Of a DNA stretch of 49,185 nt, positions 8,086 through 17,346 are shown piece by piece. The stretch's first letter is position 1. Each line of letters begins with the position of its first letter. The notes under the pieces were generated by a model, which saw only the letters and a list, made by a program, of their open reading frames with translations, made no database searches and was not told the origin of the DNA. The stretch is from Candidatus Kuenenia stuttgartensis. Its GTDB lineage: Bacteria; Planctomycetota; Planctomycetia; Pirellulales; UBA1268. The stretch is taken from the NCBI GenBank assembly GCA_945883745.1, contig CAMCYH010000007.1, positions 1 through 49,185 on the forward strand, read 5' to 3'. The position numbers and the translations under genes were made by a program.

Positions 8086-9423
8086 ATGACCTGCGATCGT
8101 CCCGCCGCCAGAGCCGTCCTTGTCTCGATCACCTGTGCGGTTGCGGCCACCGTCGCGCTAGCCCGAGAGCCCCTTGCCAAGCCCGAGGCCGCGAATGCCA
8201 TAAAGCAAGCCCGCCGGGCGTGGATGGATGTGGCGTTAGAAATGCAAGCGGCCTGGCAGGCCGAGCGGGATGCGATTCGAAACGTCGATCTTTCCGGTGA
8301 CGTACAGCGACGGGTCGTCATCGCCCAGGGCACGCCCGAGCCGGAGGCGTATCACGCCCATCCGACGACGGCGCTGCTCAGAGATGGAAAGACGACGTTC
8401 TGCGTCTGGAACATCGGCCACGGGGGACACGCCGGGCCAATGGCCAAAAGCATCGACGGGGGCCTCACATGGACGCGGATCGACGACGCGCTTCCGCCGA
8501 ACTACGTCAACTTCCGCAACTGCCCGAGCATCTACCGACTCACCGACCCAGAGGGAAAGGAACGGCTCTGGGTGTTCGCGGCCCGCACGGCCCGACCGAA
8601 CGAGGTGAAACGCGATGTCCCGGGACGATTGGAGGGCTACATGCCCCGCATCGTGAGCGAGGACGACGGCCGGACATGGCGGGAGGAGCCGCCGCTCGGG
8701 CCGCTCGTCGCCAACGCAGCCACGAAGGAGTGGCTCGCCAGTCCCTTCCGCTGCATCATGACGTTTTCGAGCATCGTGCGGCTGAAAGACGGCTCGTACC
8801 TCGGCATGTTTCACCGCGGCAGCGGCGTCGGCGAGGAGGGCACGCTCCAGGTGCTCCAGTCGGTCACCCATGATGGCGGCTTCACCTGGTCGGAGCCCGT
8901 GATCGCCTGCGATGGCACGCACCTCGAGGGCAAGCATCCTTGCGAGCCCTATGTCTTTCGCTCACCTGACGGAATGGAACTCTGCTGCCTGATGCGGGAA
9001 AACCGCCGCAGTGGCACGAGCCTTGTCATGTTCAGCCGAGACGAGGGGATGACCTGGAGTAAGGCCGTGGATGCGCCGTGGGGGCTCACCGGTGACCGGC
9101 ATCACGGGATCTTCCTCCCGGACGGCCGGCTCGTGATCGTGTTTCGCAACGCCGCGCCCAACTCGCGTGACAAGGCCGGCTTCATCGCCTGGGTAGGGAG
9201 GTACGACGACATCAAACTGGGCCGCCCGGGCCAATGCCGCGTGAGCCTTCTCAAGACCGTCAAGGACGGCTTCTATCCGGGCATCCACCAGCTCCCCGAC
9301 GGCACGATCATCGCCACGACCTACGCCACGCTCTCCAAGGAAGAAGTGGGCTGTTCGATCGTGAGTGTTCGCTTCAAGATTGATGAGATCGACACGCTCG
9401 CAGCCACACCCGTATCCAAGTAA
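8086..9423 (+). CDS. Secreted exo-alpha-sialidase/neuraminidase-family protein
   Basis: The predicted 445-residue protein begins with an export signal ([20 protein letters not shown], cleavage plausible after AALA or ALA-R), followed by a short charged helix and a BNR propeller. Asp-box-like repeats are visible at [30 protein letters not shown] and [10 protein letters not shown]. The conserved Rxx[22 protein letters not shown] and [20 protein letters not shown] segments are typical of planctomycete sialidase-like proteins. The start at 8086 was preferred to the upstream GTG at 8050 because it places the signal peptide at the very N-terminus; the RBS is not strong. It follows the other sialidase by 78 nt on the same strand, so both probably act on the same class of extracellular glycans. 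Its 3' end converges on the pyruvate carboxylase gene. Confidence 0.82.
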   Translation: MTCDRPAARAVLVSITCAVAATVALAREPLAKPEAANAIKQARRAWMDVALEMQAAWQAERDAIRNVDLSGDVQRRVVIAQGTPEPEAYHAHPTTALLRDGKTTFCVWNIGHGGHAGPMAKSIDGGLTWTRIDDALPPNYVNFRNCPSIYRLTDPEGKERLWVFAARTARPNEVKRDVPGRLEGYMPRIVSEDDGRTWREEPPLGPLVANAATKEWLASPFRCIMTFSSIVRLKDGSYLGMFHRGSGVGEEGTLQVLQSVTHDGGFTWSEPVIACDGTHLEGKHPCEPYVFRSPDGMELCCLMRENRRSGTSLVMFSRDEGMTWSKAVDAPWGLTGDRHHGIFLPDGRLVIVFRNAAPNSRDKAGFIAWVGRYDDIKLGRPGQCRVSLLKTVKDGFYPGIHQLPDGTIIATTYATLSKEEVGCSIVSVRFKIDEIDTLAATPVSK

Positions 9424-9493
9424 GGCGCAGTCAAACGCCCGCAGCCCGCTGGCGAACGAACAGGTTTTACCCACGGGACAGCCGAGGGTTTGT

Positions 9494-12400
9494 TCACCCG
9501 TAGCGAATCAGCAGTTCCTGCGGCTCCACCGGCGTGCCAGGAGACACGAGCACTTCGGCGATCGTGCCGTCGCGATCGGCATACACGGTCGTCTCCATCT
9601 TCATCGCCTCGAGGCTCAGCAGCTTCTGCCCCTGGGTCACCTTGTCGCCCGGACGCACGGCCACGGTGACAACGAGCCCCGGCATCGGCGCGCCCACCTG
9701 GCTCGCGTCGCCCGCCACCGCCCGTGGCCGCCGCTGCACCTGCCCCTCGAGCGTGCGGTCGGCCACCGTCACGCTCCGTGGCTGACCGTTGAGCTCGAAG
9801 AACACCGCCCGCGTGCCGTCTGCATGCGGTTCGCCCACGGTGAGCAGGCGAACCAGCAGCGTCTTGCCCGGCTCGATACTGATCGGCAACTCCTCGCCCG
9901 GCTTCGGCCCCTCGAGGAAGGCCGGCGTGGGCAGCACACTCACGTCGCCATGCTTGGCAACGAACCGGGCATAGTCTTGAAACACCCGCGGATAGAGGAG
10001 CCACGAGAGCACCTCGCGGGGCGACGCCATGCGGCCGAGCAACTCGCCGACCGTCTTCTCGGCCGCAGCAAAGTCGGCCGGTGGCATCGACTCACCCGGA
10101 CGCCCGGTGAGCACCTCGCCATTGCGGACGACCCGCTTGACCACCTCCGGCGGAAAGCCACCCGGTGGCTGGCCCATCCGACCGGCGAGCAGATCGATCG
10201 CCGACTCCGGAAACGAGAGCTCCCGGGAATCGGTCAACAGGTCGGAGGCCCGCATGCCGTTGGTCACGAGCAAGAGCGCGAGGTCCCCCACCGCCTTGCT
10301 CGTCGGCGTCACCTTCACGATGTCGCCCACAAGCTGGTTGACGTCGGCATACGTCCGGCAGACGTCCTCCCACTGGTCGCCCAGCCCCAACGCCTTTGCC
10401 TGCTCCAGCAGGTTCGTGAACTGGCCGCCGGGCATCTCGTGGAGGTAGAGGTCGGCATCGGGAGCCTTCATGCCGCATTCAAACGCCGTGTAGTGGTCGC
10501 GGACCGCCGCCCAGTAGTGGGTGAGATGGCGGAGCGGCTCGGGATCGAGCCCGGTGTCATGCGGCGTGTTGCGAACCGCCTCGACGATGGCATTGAGGTT
10601 TGGCTGGCTCGTGAGACCGGCAAAGGGCGCCATCGCGGCATCGACCACGCTCGCGCCGTTGCGGCCGGCCTCGAGCGCACTGGCCAGCGAAGCCCCTGAC
10701 GTGTCGTGGGTGTGGAAGTGGATCGGGATGCCGACCTCGTCGTGCAGCGCCTTCACGAGTTTCCCCGCCGCAAACGGCTTGCAGAGGCCGGCCATGTCCT
10801 TGATGGCCAGCATGTGAGCGCCGCGTTTTTCGAGCTCCTTGGCGAGCTTCACATAGTAGTCGAGCGAATACTTCGTCCGCTTCGGGTCGAGCACGTCGCC
10901 GGTGTAGCAGATGGCGGCCTGGCAGATCGCGTTGCTCTCGATCACGGCATCCATCGCCACGGTCATGTTCGGCACCCAGTTGAGCGGGTCGAACACGCGG
11001 AACACGTCGATCCCGGCGGCGGCCGATTCCTTCACGAAGGCCTGCACGATGTTGTCGGGATAGTTGGTGTAGCCGACGGCGTTGCTGGCCCTCAGGAGCA
11101 TCTGGAAGGGAATGTTGGGAACCTTCTCGCGGAGTTGCAGGAGGCGATCCCACGGGCACTCCTTCAGAAACCGCATCGCCGTGTCGAATGTGGCGCCCCC
11201 CCACATCTCGAGCGAAAAGAGGCCGCTGGCGAGATGCGCGTAGGCGTCGGCCACGGCGAGCATGTCGTGGGTGCGCATCCGCGTGGCCAGGAGCGACTGG
11301 TGGGCATCCCGCATCGTCGTGTCGGTGATCAAGAGGTGTCGCTGGCCGCGGACCCAAGCCGCAAACTTCTCCGGGCCGAGTTCCTTGAGCTTGTCGCGGA
11401 GGCCCGGTGGCGGAGAGGCGATGTGGTCGTAGTCGGGCACGATCGCCGGCTCCCGTCGCACTGCCGCGGGCCGGCCCTTCGCGAGCGGGTTGCCGTTGAC
11501 GATCACGTCGGCGAGGTACTCCAGGATCTTGGTGGCCCGATCCTGACGGACTGGGAAGTCGAAGAGCGCGGGCGTCTCATCGATGAACCGGGTGGTGCAC
11601 TTGCCGGCGAGAAACTCGGGGTGGGTGACGAGATTGATGAGGAACGGAATGTTGGTCTTCACGCCGCGGACACGAAATTCCTGCAGGCACCGCTCGATGT
11701 GGCCGGCCGCCTCGTCGAGCGTGAGGCCGCGGGCGGTCACTTTCACCAGGAGCGAATCGAAGTAGGGCGTGACCACCGCCCCCGAAAAGGCGGTGCCGGC
11801 ATCGAGCCGGATGCCGAGGCCGCCGCCCGAGCGATAGGCCGTCATTCGGCCGTAGTCGGGGAGGAACCGGTTTTCCGGATCCTCGGTAGTCACGCGGCAC
11901 TGGATCGCCGTGCCCATCGAGCGGATCGCCGCCTGGTCGGGCAGATTGATCTGCGGGTCGGACAGCTTCCAGCCCTCCGCCACGCGGATCTGTCGACGCA
12001 CGATGTCAACGCCCGTGATCTCCTCGGTGACGGTGTGCTCCACCTGGATTCGTGGGTTGACCTCGATGAAGTAGAAGCGGTCGGTGTCGGCGTCGACGAG
12101 GAACTCGACCGTGCCGGCGTTTTCGTAGCGGGCCATGCGGCCGATCGCCAAGGCCGCCGCGCAGATCTCGTCGCGGAGCTTCGGGGCGAGGTTGGGCGCC
12201 GGCGCGACCTCGACCACCTTCTGGTGTCGCCGCTGCACCGAGCAATCCCGCTCGAAGAGATGCACCAAGTTGCCGTGCGTGTCGCCCAGCAGCTGCACTT
12301 CGATGTGGCGGGCTCGCTGGATGAACTTCTCGACGAAGACGGCGCTCGACCCGAAGGCCGACTGGCTTTCCCGTTGGGCGGTCTCGAGCGCTGCCGCGAG

Positions 12401-12937
12401 TTCGTCCTCGCCATGCACCACCCGCATGCCACGGCCGCCACCACCATGGGCCGCCTTGAGAATTACCGGCCAGCCGAGCTGCTTTGCGATTTCGAGCGCC
12501 TCGGCAGCGCTCGTCACGGGCTTTGGGCTGCCGGCCAGGATCGGAACGCCCGCCTGGCGGGCCAGATCTCGGGCGGTGGTCTTGTCGCCGAGCATCTGCA
12601 GCAGCTCGACCCGTGGCCCCACGAAGATGATGCCCGCCTTCGCGCAGGCGGCGGCGAATTCGGGGTTTTCGGAGAGGAATCCGTAGCCCGGGTGGATGGC
12701 GTCGATCCCGTGTTCCTTGGCGATGGCGACGATGCCATGGATGTCGAGATAGGAGCGGATCGGCTCGCCGGGCTTGCCGACCAGGTAGGCCTCGTCGGCC
12801 TTGAACCGATGGAGCGCGAAGCGGTCTTCGTGGGCGTAGATCGCCACCGTGCGGATGCCAAGTTCGTGGGCGGAACGAAACACCCGGATCGCGATCTCAC
12901 TGCGATTGGCGACGAGAAGTTTTTGGATCGGTCGCAT
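9494..12937 (-). CDS. pyc: Pyruvate carboxylase
   Basis: Single-chain biotin enzyme making oxaloacetate from pyruvate, bicarbonate and ATP (anaplerosis). The 1147-residue length is standard. The biotin carboxylase domain opens with KLLVANRSEIAIRVFR and contains the glycine-rich ATP-grasp loop GGGGRGMR and EVNPRIQVEHTVTEE. The carboxyltransferase domain starts near TDTTMRDAHQSLLATRMR and contains the conserved Lys in AIKDMAGL and the metal-binding HFHTHDT. The biotin carrier domain ends the protein with LEAMKMETTVYA, where the biotinylated Lys lies. The start at 12937 (MRPIQK) is favoured by AGGGGG about 9 nt upstream; an in-frame ATG at 12973 is the alternative. tsaB lies 104 nt upstream on the same strand. 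The large opposite-strand open frames over this gene are compositional. Confidence 0.97.
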   Translation of the reverse strand: MRPIQKLLVANRSEIAIRVFRSAHELGIRTVAIYAHEDRFALHRFKADEAYLVGKPGEPIRSYLDIHGIVAIAKEHGIDAIHPGYGFLSENPEFAAACAKAGIIFVGPRVELLQMLGDKTTARDLARQAGVPILAGSPKPVTSAAEALEIAKQLGWPVILKAAHGGGGRGMRVVHGEDELAAALETAQRESQSAFGSSAVFVEKFIQRARHIEVQLLGDTHGNLVHLFERDCSVQRRHQKVVEVAPAPNLAPKLRDEICAAALAIGRMARYENAGTVEFLVDADTDRFYFIEVNPRIQVEHTVTEEITGVDIVRRQIRVAEGWKLSDPQINLPDQAAIRSMGTAIQCRVTTEDPENRFLPDYGRMTAYRSGGGLGIRLDAGTAFSGAVVTPYFDSLLVKVTARGLTLDEAAGHIERCLQEFRVRGVKTNIPFLINLVTHPEFLAGKCTTRFIDETPALFDFPVRQDRATKILEYLADVIVNGNPLAKGRPAAVRREPAIVPDYDHIASPPPGLRDKLKELGPEKFAAWVRGQRHLLITDTTMRDAHQSLLATRMRTHDMLAVADAYAHLASGLFSLEMWGGATFDTAMRFLKECPWDRLLQLREKVPNIPFQMLLRASNAVGYTNYPDNIVQAFVKESAAAGIDVFRVFDPLNWVPNMTVAMDAVIESNAICQAAICYTGDVLDPKRTKYSLDYYVKLAKELEKRGAHMLAIKDMAGLCKPFAAGKLVKALHDEVGIPIHFHTHDTSGASLASALEAGRNGASVVDAAMAPFAGLTSQPNLNAIVEAVRNTPHDTGLDPEPLRHLTHYWAAVRDHYTAFECGMKAPDADLYLHEMPGGQFTNLLEQAKALGLGDQWEDVCRTYADVNQLVGDIVKVTPTSKAVGDLALLLVTNGMRASDLLTDSRELSFPESAIDLLAGRMGQPPGGFPPEVVKRVVRNGEVLTGRPGESMPPADFAAAEKTVGELLGRMASPREVLSWLLYPRVFQDYARFVAKHGDVSVLPTPAFLEGPKPGEELPISIEPGKTLLVRLLTVGEPHADGTRAVFFELNGQPRSVTVADRTLEGQVQRRPRAVAGDASQVGAPMPGLVVTVAVRPGDKVTQGQKLLSLEAMKMETTVYADRDGTIAEVLVSPGTPVEPQELLIRYG

Positions 12938-13041
12938 GCGGCAAGCCCCCTGGCTGGCGGTCCGGGAAAACATCGGCGGCGGAAGTCATGAAACAGCGGC
13001 AATCGTAGCCTCTGCCCCACCGCTTGTAGAGGGCCGATGCG

Positions 13042-13749
13042 TCAGCCCGTGCCGCCGGGTTTTTTTTCTTCCGCGTAGCTCGGGCGGCTGTATTCGGGGA
13101 GCAGGGTTTGCGGATCATCGAAGAGGCCCGCCTTTGCGCGCAGGATCGCGATCGTGGCCACCTCGCCGGCAGAGGGGCGCCATGCGGCCTGCGGCGCGAC
13201 CCTGAGCCCACGGACTTGCGCGGCATCGCCCAGCATCTCAAGCGCCGGCCCCGACACCCAGCGGCCTGCCGGAATCAAATCAAGCCAACGGCTGGCTTCC
13301 ACCAATTCACCCACGCCTATCAGCCATCCGGTCGGTGCATCGTCATCGGGAGTCGCCAGGGCTGCAAAGACCTCACCGCGGCCGGCATCAAAGGCGATCG
13401 CGACCTCCTCCCGCCGGCCACATGCCGCCGCGGTCTGCCGCGCCACGACCTCGAATCCGGAGACCCCCACGAGCCTGGCAGTGACGGCCCAGCAGAGCGT
13501 CTTGGCCGTGGTCACGCCGACCCGCAGGCCGGTGAACGACCCAGGGCCGCGAACGACCGCCACGAGGTCAACGGCCGGAATCTGCCAGCCAAGCGCCGCT
13601 GCGGCAGTGACCAGTTCTGGCATAAGGCGACGGGCATGCTCACCGGCCGCCCCGAGCGGTCGCTCGACCACGCGGGTGCCGGGAGTCGACCGCACGAGGG
13701 AGGCAACGGACCCCGTGGGCAGGCTGGTGTCGATGGCGAGAACGTTCAT
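13042..13749 (-). CDS. tsaB: tRNA threonylcarbamoyladenosine biosynthesis protein TsaB
   Basis: TsaB is the ASKHA-fold, catalytically inactive partner of TsaD in making t6A37 of ANN-decoding tRNAs. The 235-residue protein starts [18 protein letters not shown] and contains the hallmark [20 protein letters not shown], followed by GVSGFEVVA. It keeps the usual size and ends in a short basic/acidic tail ([11 protein letters not shown]). The ATG at 13749 was chosen because the family begins at this IDTS strand; the longer open frame upstream is not conserved. It is divergent from the metallophosphoesterase gene (140 nt between start codons) and lies upstream of pyruvate carboxylase on the same strand. 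tsaD, tsaE and tsaC are not in the window. Confidence 0.92.
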   Translation of the reverse strand: MNVLAIDTSLPTGSVASLVRSTPGTRVVERPLGAAGEHARRLMPELVTAAAALGWQIPAVDLVAVVRGPGSFTGLRVGVTTAKTLCWAVTARLVGVSGFEVVARQTAAACGRREEVAIAFDAGRGEVFAALATPDDDAPTGWLIGVGELVEASRWLDLIPAGRWVSGPALEMLGDAAQVRGLRVAPQAAWRPSAGEVATIAILRAKAGLFDDPQTLLPEYSRPSYAEEKKPGGTG

Positions 13750-13889
13750 GCTGGCTGGTTCTGATGTCTGATTCCGCTGCCGGGCACTGGCTGCCGCTGC
13801 TTGACCGTGCCCCGGCAGCGATCGTACCCTCAAGGTTTCCGACCGCGGCCGATTTTCTGGAGCCCGCCACCCGAGCAGGTAATCGACGA

Positions 13890-14657
13890 GTGAAGCGGGC
13901 CATCATCAGCGATATCCACGGCAACCTGGAAGCCCTCCATGCCGTGTTCGAAGATATCGACACGCAGCAGGTCGACTCCATCTATTGCCTCGGCGATGTG
14001 GTCGGATACGGTCCCAACCCCTGCGAATGCCTCGCGATCGTACGGGAGCGATGCAGCCTCGTGCTGCTGGGCAATCACGATCAGGGCGCCCTCTTCGATC
14101 CCGATGGCTTCAATGTCGGCGCTGAGCGGGCGATTCGCTGGACGCGTCAGCAACTCGAACGCTACGACCGGCAGCCCAAGCATGCCCATGATCAGCTCAC
14201 CGACTTCCTGGGTGAATTGCCCCGCACCCACACCGAAGGGCACCTCCTGTTCGTCCATGGATCGGCCAAGCGGCCGCTCGACGAATACGTGTTTCCCGAA
14301 GACATCTACAACCCGCTGAAGCTGGAACACATTTTCGAACTGATCACCCGCTACTGCTTCCAAGGGCACACCCACATTCCTGGAGTGTTCACACCGGCAC
14401 CCGACTTCACGGCGCCGACGCTCCGGTCGGGCGAAACGGAATGCCGGCTTCCCCTGCCCGACTCCAAGGCAATGGTCAACGTGGGGTCGGTTGGCCAGCC
14501 GCGGGACGGTGATCGCCGGGCCTGCTATCTGATCCTCGAGGATGATGCCGTGCGGTATCGGCGGGTCGAGTATCCCTTCGAGACGACGCGGGAAAAAATT
14601 CACGCGATCCCCGACCTCGACAACTTCCTCGGTGATCGACTCGCCCAGGGGCGCTGA
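13890..14657 (+). CDS. Metallophosphoesterase (YfcE/MPP-type calcineurin-like)
   Basis: The 255-residue protein has the ordered metallophosphoesterase motifs: DIHGNLEAL near the N-terminus, [21 protein letters not shown] and GHTHIPG. Together these form a two-metal phosphoesterase centre. The segment [10 protein letters not shown] is typical of a subgroup of bacterial cytoplasmic phosphoesterases whose substrate is not established. The GTG at 13890 was chosen because the family starts with a [11 protein letters not shown] strand here; AGCAGGT lies upstream as a weak RBS, while the open frame before it is not conserved. Its stop precedes the yidC GTG by 13 nt, so the two may form an operon. 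No signal peptide or membrane segment is seen. Confidence 0.85.
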   Translation: MKRAIISDIHGNLEALHAVFEDIDTQQVDSIYCLGDVVGYGPNPCECLAIVRERCSLVLLGNHDQGALFDPDGFNVGAERAIRWTRQQLERYDRQPKHAHDQLTDFLGELPRTHTEGHLLFVHGSAKRPLDEYVFPEDIYNPLKLEHIFELITRYCFQGHTHIPGVFTPAPDFTAPTLRSGETECRLPLPDSKAMVNVGSVGQPRDGDRRACYLILEDDAVRYRRVEYPFETTREKIHAIPDLDNFLGDRLAQGR

Positions 14658-14670
14658 TTAAGGAGAATCT

Positions 14671-16989
14671 GTGGAACGCCGTTACGCCTCTTTCATTGCG
14701 ATCTCGCTGGCGATTGTGCTCGGGAGCCAGTTGCTGCAGGCCTATCTGTTTCCAAAGCCGCCGGCCGTCGAGGTGGGGGCGGAGGTGGCGGCGCACGCTG
14801 AGCCTGATGCGGTCGCGGCGGGGGGGACTCCGACGGAGCAGGTGACGAAGGATGGGGCTGCGGTCACCGCCGAGCCGACGGGCGACCGAGCGGCAGACGA
14901 TGATGCTGCGGCACCGGCAGCGGAGCAGACGTTCCGCACGTTGGGGTCGCTCGACCCCGAGGGGCCGCTCAAGATGCTTGTCACGCTTACCAGCCGCGGG
15001 GCTGCCGTGGAGCGGATCGAACTGGCTGGCAACCAGTTTCATGATCAGGATGACCGCTCCGGCTATCTCGGGCACCTCGCCGTAGAAGCCGCTGCCGACG
15101 GCTGCCGCGTCGGCGTGGTCGGTGCCGGCACGCCCGCTGCGGCCGCTGGCATCCGCGCGGGCGATGTGATCACAACGATCGACGGCCTTGCGATCCTCGA
15201 CGCCCGTAGCCTCCATGAGACGCTCGCCAAGACGAAGCCCCGGCAGACGGTCGCCATCGGGCTGGCCCGCGAGGGTGCCCCGCTCTCCGTGCAGGCTACG
15301 CTCACCCGCCGTCCGCTCGAGGTGGTGCGGCCCGAGTTCGAGACGCAGCCCGTCGCCGATCCGCGTGGGCAGCCGTGCGACCCGTTTTCATTCCGGCTAT
15401 CGCTCGAGTCCCGCGACGGCTCGAAGCGGCCGGAACTCTTTACCGAGGTGCCGGGGCAGGAGCTGCAGGAGATCGATTGGGAGATCGATCCGGCCAGTGA
15501 CGCCGCACGGGTGCGGTTCACGAGGCGGCTCTCCGGCGGACTCACGGTCGCCAAGGAGTATGTCGCCGTGCCCGCCGTCGATGAGGATGGCCGGGAAAAT
15601 GGCTATCGGCTCGCCCTTGCGGTGGAACTGGTGTCGACCGGCCGGCCTACCACGGTGGTCTACGCACTCGACGGCCCCACCGGCCTGCCCACGGAAGGCT
15701 GGTGGTATGCCGCCCGCATTGCCCGCGACTGGGGTTCGCTCGCGGTTCGTGACGTGGCCATGCGATTCGTCGGCGAGCCATCGACGCTCGTGAGCGGCCT
15801 GAAGATGGCCGACGGCGCACTCGCCCATCCCGCCACCGCCGTGCTCGATGCCAAGCCGCTCTCATTCGCCGGCGTCGACTCGCTCTACTTTGCATCGGCA
15901 CTGATTCCCGCGGCCACAGGGCCGGAGGCTCCGCGGCTGGAAGAGGTGCGACCCCTCGTCGCCGGCGACATCCCGGAGGCGGCGCGACGTAAGCTGGTCG
16001 ACGTCAGCTGCCGGCTCGTATCTCAGCCGATCACGGTCACCTCCGATGCCCCGGTCGTGCATCGCTACGAGATATTCGCCGGGCCGAAGCGACCGGAGCT
16101 GCTCTCCGGTTTCGGCGCGCCGGGCGCGACAATGGACGACCTCGTCTACTACGGCTGGTTTGGCTGGGTGGCCCGTCCCCTGATCGCGGTCCTCCACGCC
16201 ATCCATGCGATCATCGGCAATTATGGAGTCGCGATCCTGCTCCTGACCGTGATCGTCCGCGGCGCGATGTTTCCCATCAGCCGCAAGCAGGCGGTGTCGT
16301 CGCAGAAGATGCAACTGCTGCAGCCGGAGATGAAAGCGATCGCGGAGAAGTACAAGAACGATCCCCAGAAGCGGACGCAGGCCACGCAGGAGCTGTGGCG
16401 GAAGCACGACTACAACCCGATGGGCGGCTGCCTCCTCGTCTTCATCCAGATCCCGATCTTCATGGGCCTCTATCGGTCATTGGCGACCGACGTGGAACTC
16501 CGGCAGGCGCCTCTCTTCAGTTCGGCAATCCGCTGGTGCTCCAACCTCGCCGCCCCCGACATGTTCCTCGACTGGTCGAGCTACCTGCCCGGATTTCTCA
16601 CGGCGCCGGAGGGCTGGCTCGGGCCCTTCCTCAACCTGTTTCCGCTGGCCACCATCGGCCTGTTCCTCTGGCAGCAGAAGCTCTTCATGCCGCCGGCGCT
16701 CGACGAGCAGGCCCAGATGCAGCAGCAGGTGATGAAGTACATGATGTGGTTCATGGCGTTGATGTTCTTCAAGGTCCCCTGCGGCCTGTGCCTGTACTTC
16801 ATCGCCTCGAGCCTGTGGGGCATCGGTGAACGGCTGCTGCTGCCGCAGGCGACGCCCGCCGCCGCCGGGGCGGTGACCACGCCGAAGAAGACGATCGATG
16901 CGATCTTCAGCCCGGCCGGCAAGAGCAAGGCGACCGTCGGGGCAGCCGATGCGGCGCGACAGAAACGCGAGTCGCGGAAGAAGCGGTGA
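14671..16989 (+). CDS. yidC: Membrane protein insertase YidC with an inserted PDZ domain
   Basis: YidC/Oxa1 insertase, 772 residues. AAGGAGAA just upstream supports the GTG start. TM1 is FIAISLAIVLGSQLLQAYLF, followed by an Ala/Glu-rich linker and the periplasmic beta-supersandwich domain. Unusually, residues about 145-215 form a PDZ domain (VVGAGTPAAAAGIRAGDVIT, then LHETLAKTKPRQTVAIGLAR) within the first part of that domain, after LGSLDPEGPLKMLVTLTSRG. The C-terminal insertase core follows: TM2 with VRGAMFPISRKQ (Arg530, the groove arginine), the coiled C1 loop (EMKAIAEKYKNDPQKRT), NPMGGCLLVFIQIPIFMGLY, and three more helices to CGLCLYFIASSLWGIGERLL. A basic tail (RQKRESRKKR) may contact ribosomes. 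It lies between a phosphoesterase gene and mnmE, and a structured repeat starts 33 nt after its stop. Confidence 0.95.
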   Translation: MERRYASFIAISLAIVLGSQLLQAYLFPKPPAVEVGAEVAAHAEPDAVAAGGTPTEQVTKDGAAVTAEPTGDRAADDDAAAPAAEQTFRTLGSLDPEGPLKMLVTLTSRGAAVERIELAGNQFHDQDDRSGYLGHLAVEAAADGCRVGVVGAGTPAAAAGIRAGDVITTIDGLAILDARSLHETLAKTKPRQTVAIGLAREGAPLSVQATLTRRPLEVVRPEFETQPVADPRGQPCDPFSFRLSLESRDGSKRPELFTEVPGQELQEIDWEIDPASDAARVRFTRRLSGGLTVAKEYVAVPAVDEDGRENGYRLALAVELVSTGRPTTVVYALDGPTGLPTEGWWYAARIARDWGSLAVRDVAMRFVGEPSTLVSGLKMADGALAHPATAVLDAKPLSFAGVDSLYFASALIPAATGPEAPRLEEVRPLVAGDIPEAARRKLVDVSCRLVSQPITVTSDAPVVHRYEIFAGPKRPELLSGFGAPGATMDDLVYYGWFGWVARPLIAVLHAIHAIIGNYGVAILLLTVIVRGAMFPISRKQAVSSQKMQLLQPEMKAIAEKYKNDPQKRTQATQELWRKHDYNPMGGCLLVFIQIPIFMGLYRSLATDVELRQAPLFSSAIRWCSNLAAPDMFLDWSSYLPGFLTAPEGWLGPFLNLFPLATIGLFLWQQKLFMPPALDEQAQMQQQVMKYMMWFMALMFFKVPCGLCLYFIASSLWGIGERLLLPQATPAAAGAVTTPKKTIDAIFSPAGKSKATVGAADAARQKRESRKKR

Positions 16990-17022
16990 CAGAGTGGCGC
17001 AGGGTGGAGCTTGCGGCGGTTC

Positions 17023-17153
17023 GGGGCTGCCCATGCCCCTTCGCCGGACGTTCGCTCAGGGCATCCTGCCCTTCGCTCACTCGGATGCAGACGGCGCTCC
17101 GCAATCCTGCTCCGCTTGTCTGCATACGCCGGCTCTGGGGCATGGGCAGCCCC
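17023..17153 (+). repeat. Branched structured repeat, copy A (131 nt)
   Basis: Between yidC and mnmE. The closing stem is perfect over 17 bp: GGGGCTGCCCATGCCCC at 17023-17039 pairs with 17137-17153. A 3x3 internal loop (17040-17042 and 17134-17136) follows, then GCCGG (17043-17047) with CCGGC (17129-17133). Inside are hairpin 1 (AGGGC 17058-17062, loop ATCCT, GCCCT 17068-17072) and hairpin 2 (ATGCAGAC 17085-17092 with GTCTGCAT 17118-17125). The same layout with different stem bases occurs at 20476-20617 and 38127-38266. The 357-nt gap 16990-17346 is filled by this copy and the partial relative after it. Confidence 0.85.
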
Positions 17154-17173
17154 TCACTGAACCACCTTCTACT

Positions 17174-17279
17174 GCCCGCCTGGAGGGCGGGCCTTCAAGA
17201 GCGAACGGACGTTCGCCAAGCAGGCTGAGGCCACGAGGGCGAAGCCTGCGTGAAGCGAGCGGCATGGGCAGCCCCTCAC
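17174..17279 (+). repeat. Partial relative of the structured repeat, downstream of copy A
   Basis: GGCATGGGCAGCCCCTCAC at 17261-17279 is identical to the 3' arm and edge of copy A at 17139-17157, so the right arm is duplicated 122 nt downstream. Between the two arms lie a 7-bp hairpin GCCCGCC/GGCGGGC (17174-17192), the palindrome GCGAACGGACGTTCGC (17201-17216) and a hairpin GCAGGCT (17220-17226) with AGCCTGC (17243-17249). The 5' closing arm is missing. It could be a degenerate second copy or an alternative pairing partner for the copy A 5' arm. It ends 67 nt before the mnmE start. Confidence 0.6.
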
Positions 17280-17346
17280 GGATGCATCAACGTCGAAGGT
17301 AGCCTCAAGGGAGTGGCCGTAGCTTTCTCGGAGTGCTGCAGCGCTT

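Noticed and set aside
10706..12991. A 761-codon open frame on the + strand across pyruvate carboxylase
   Set aside because: It is antisense to an unmistakable enzyme and arises from strong GC bias at codon third positions; the translation has no domain and is rich in Arg, His and Val.
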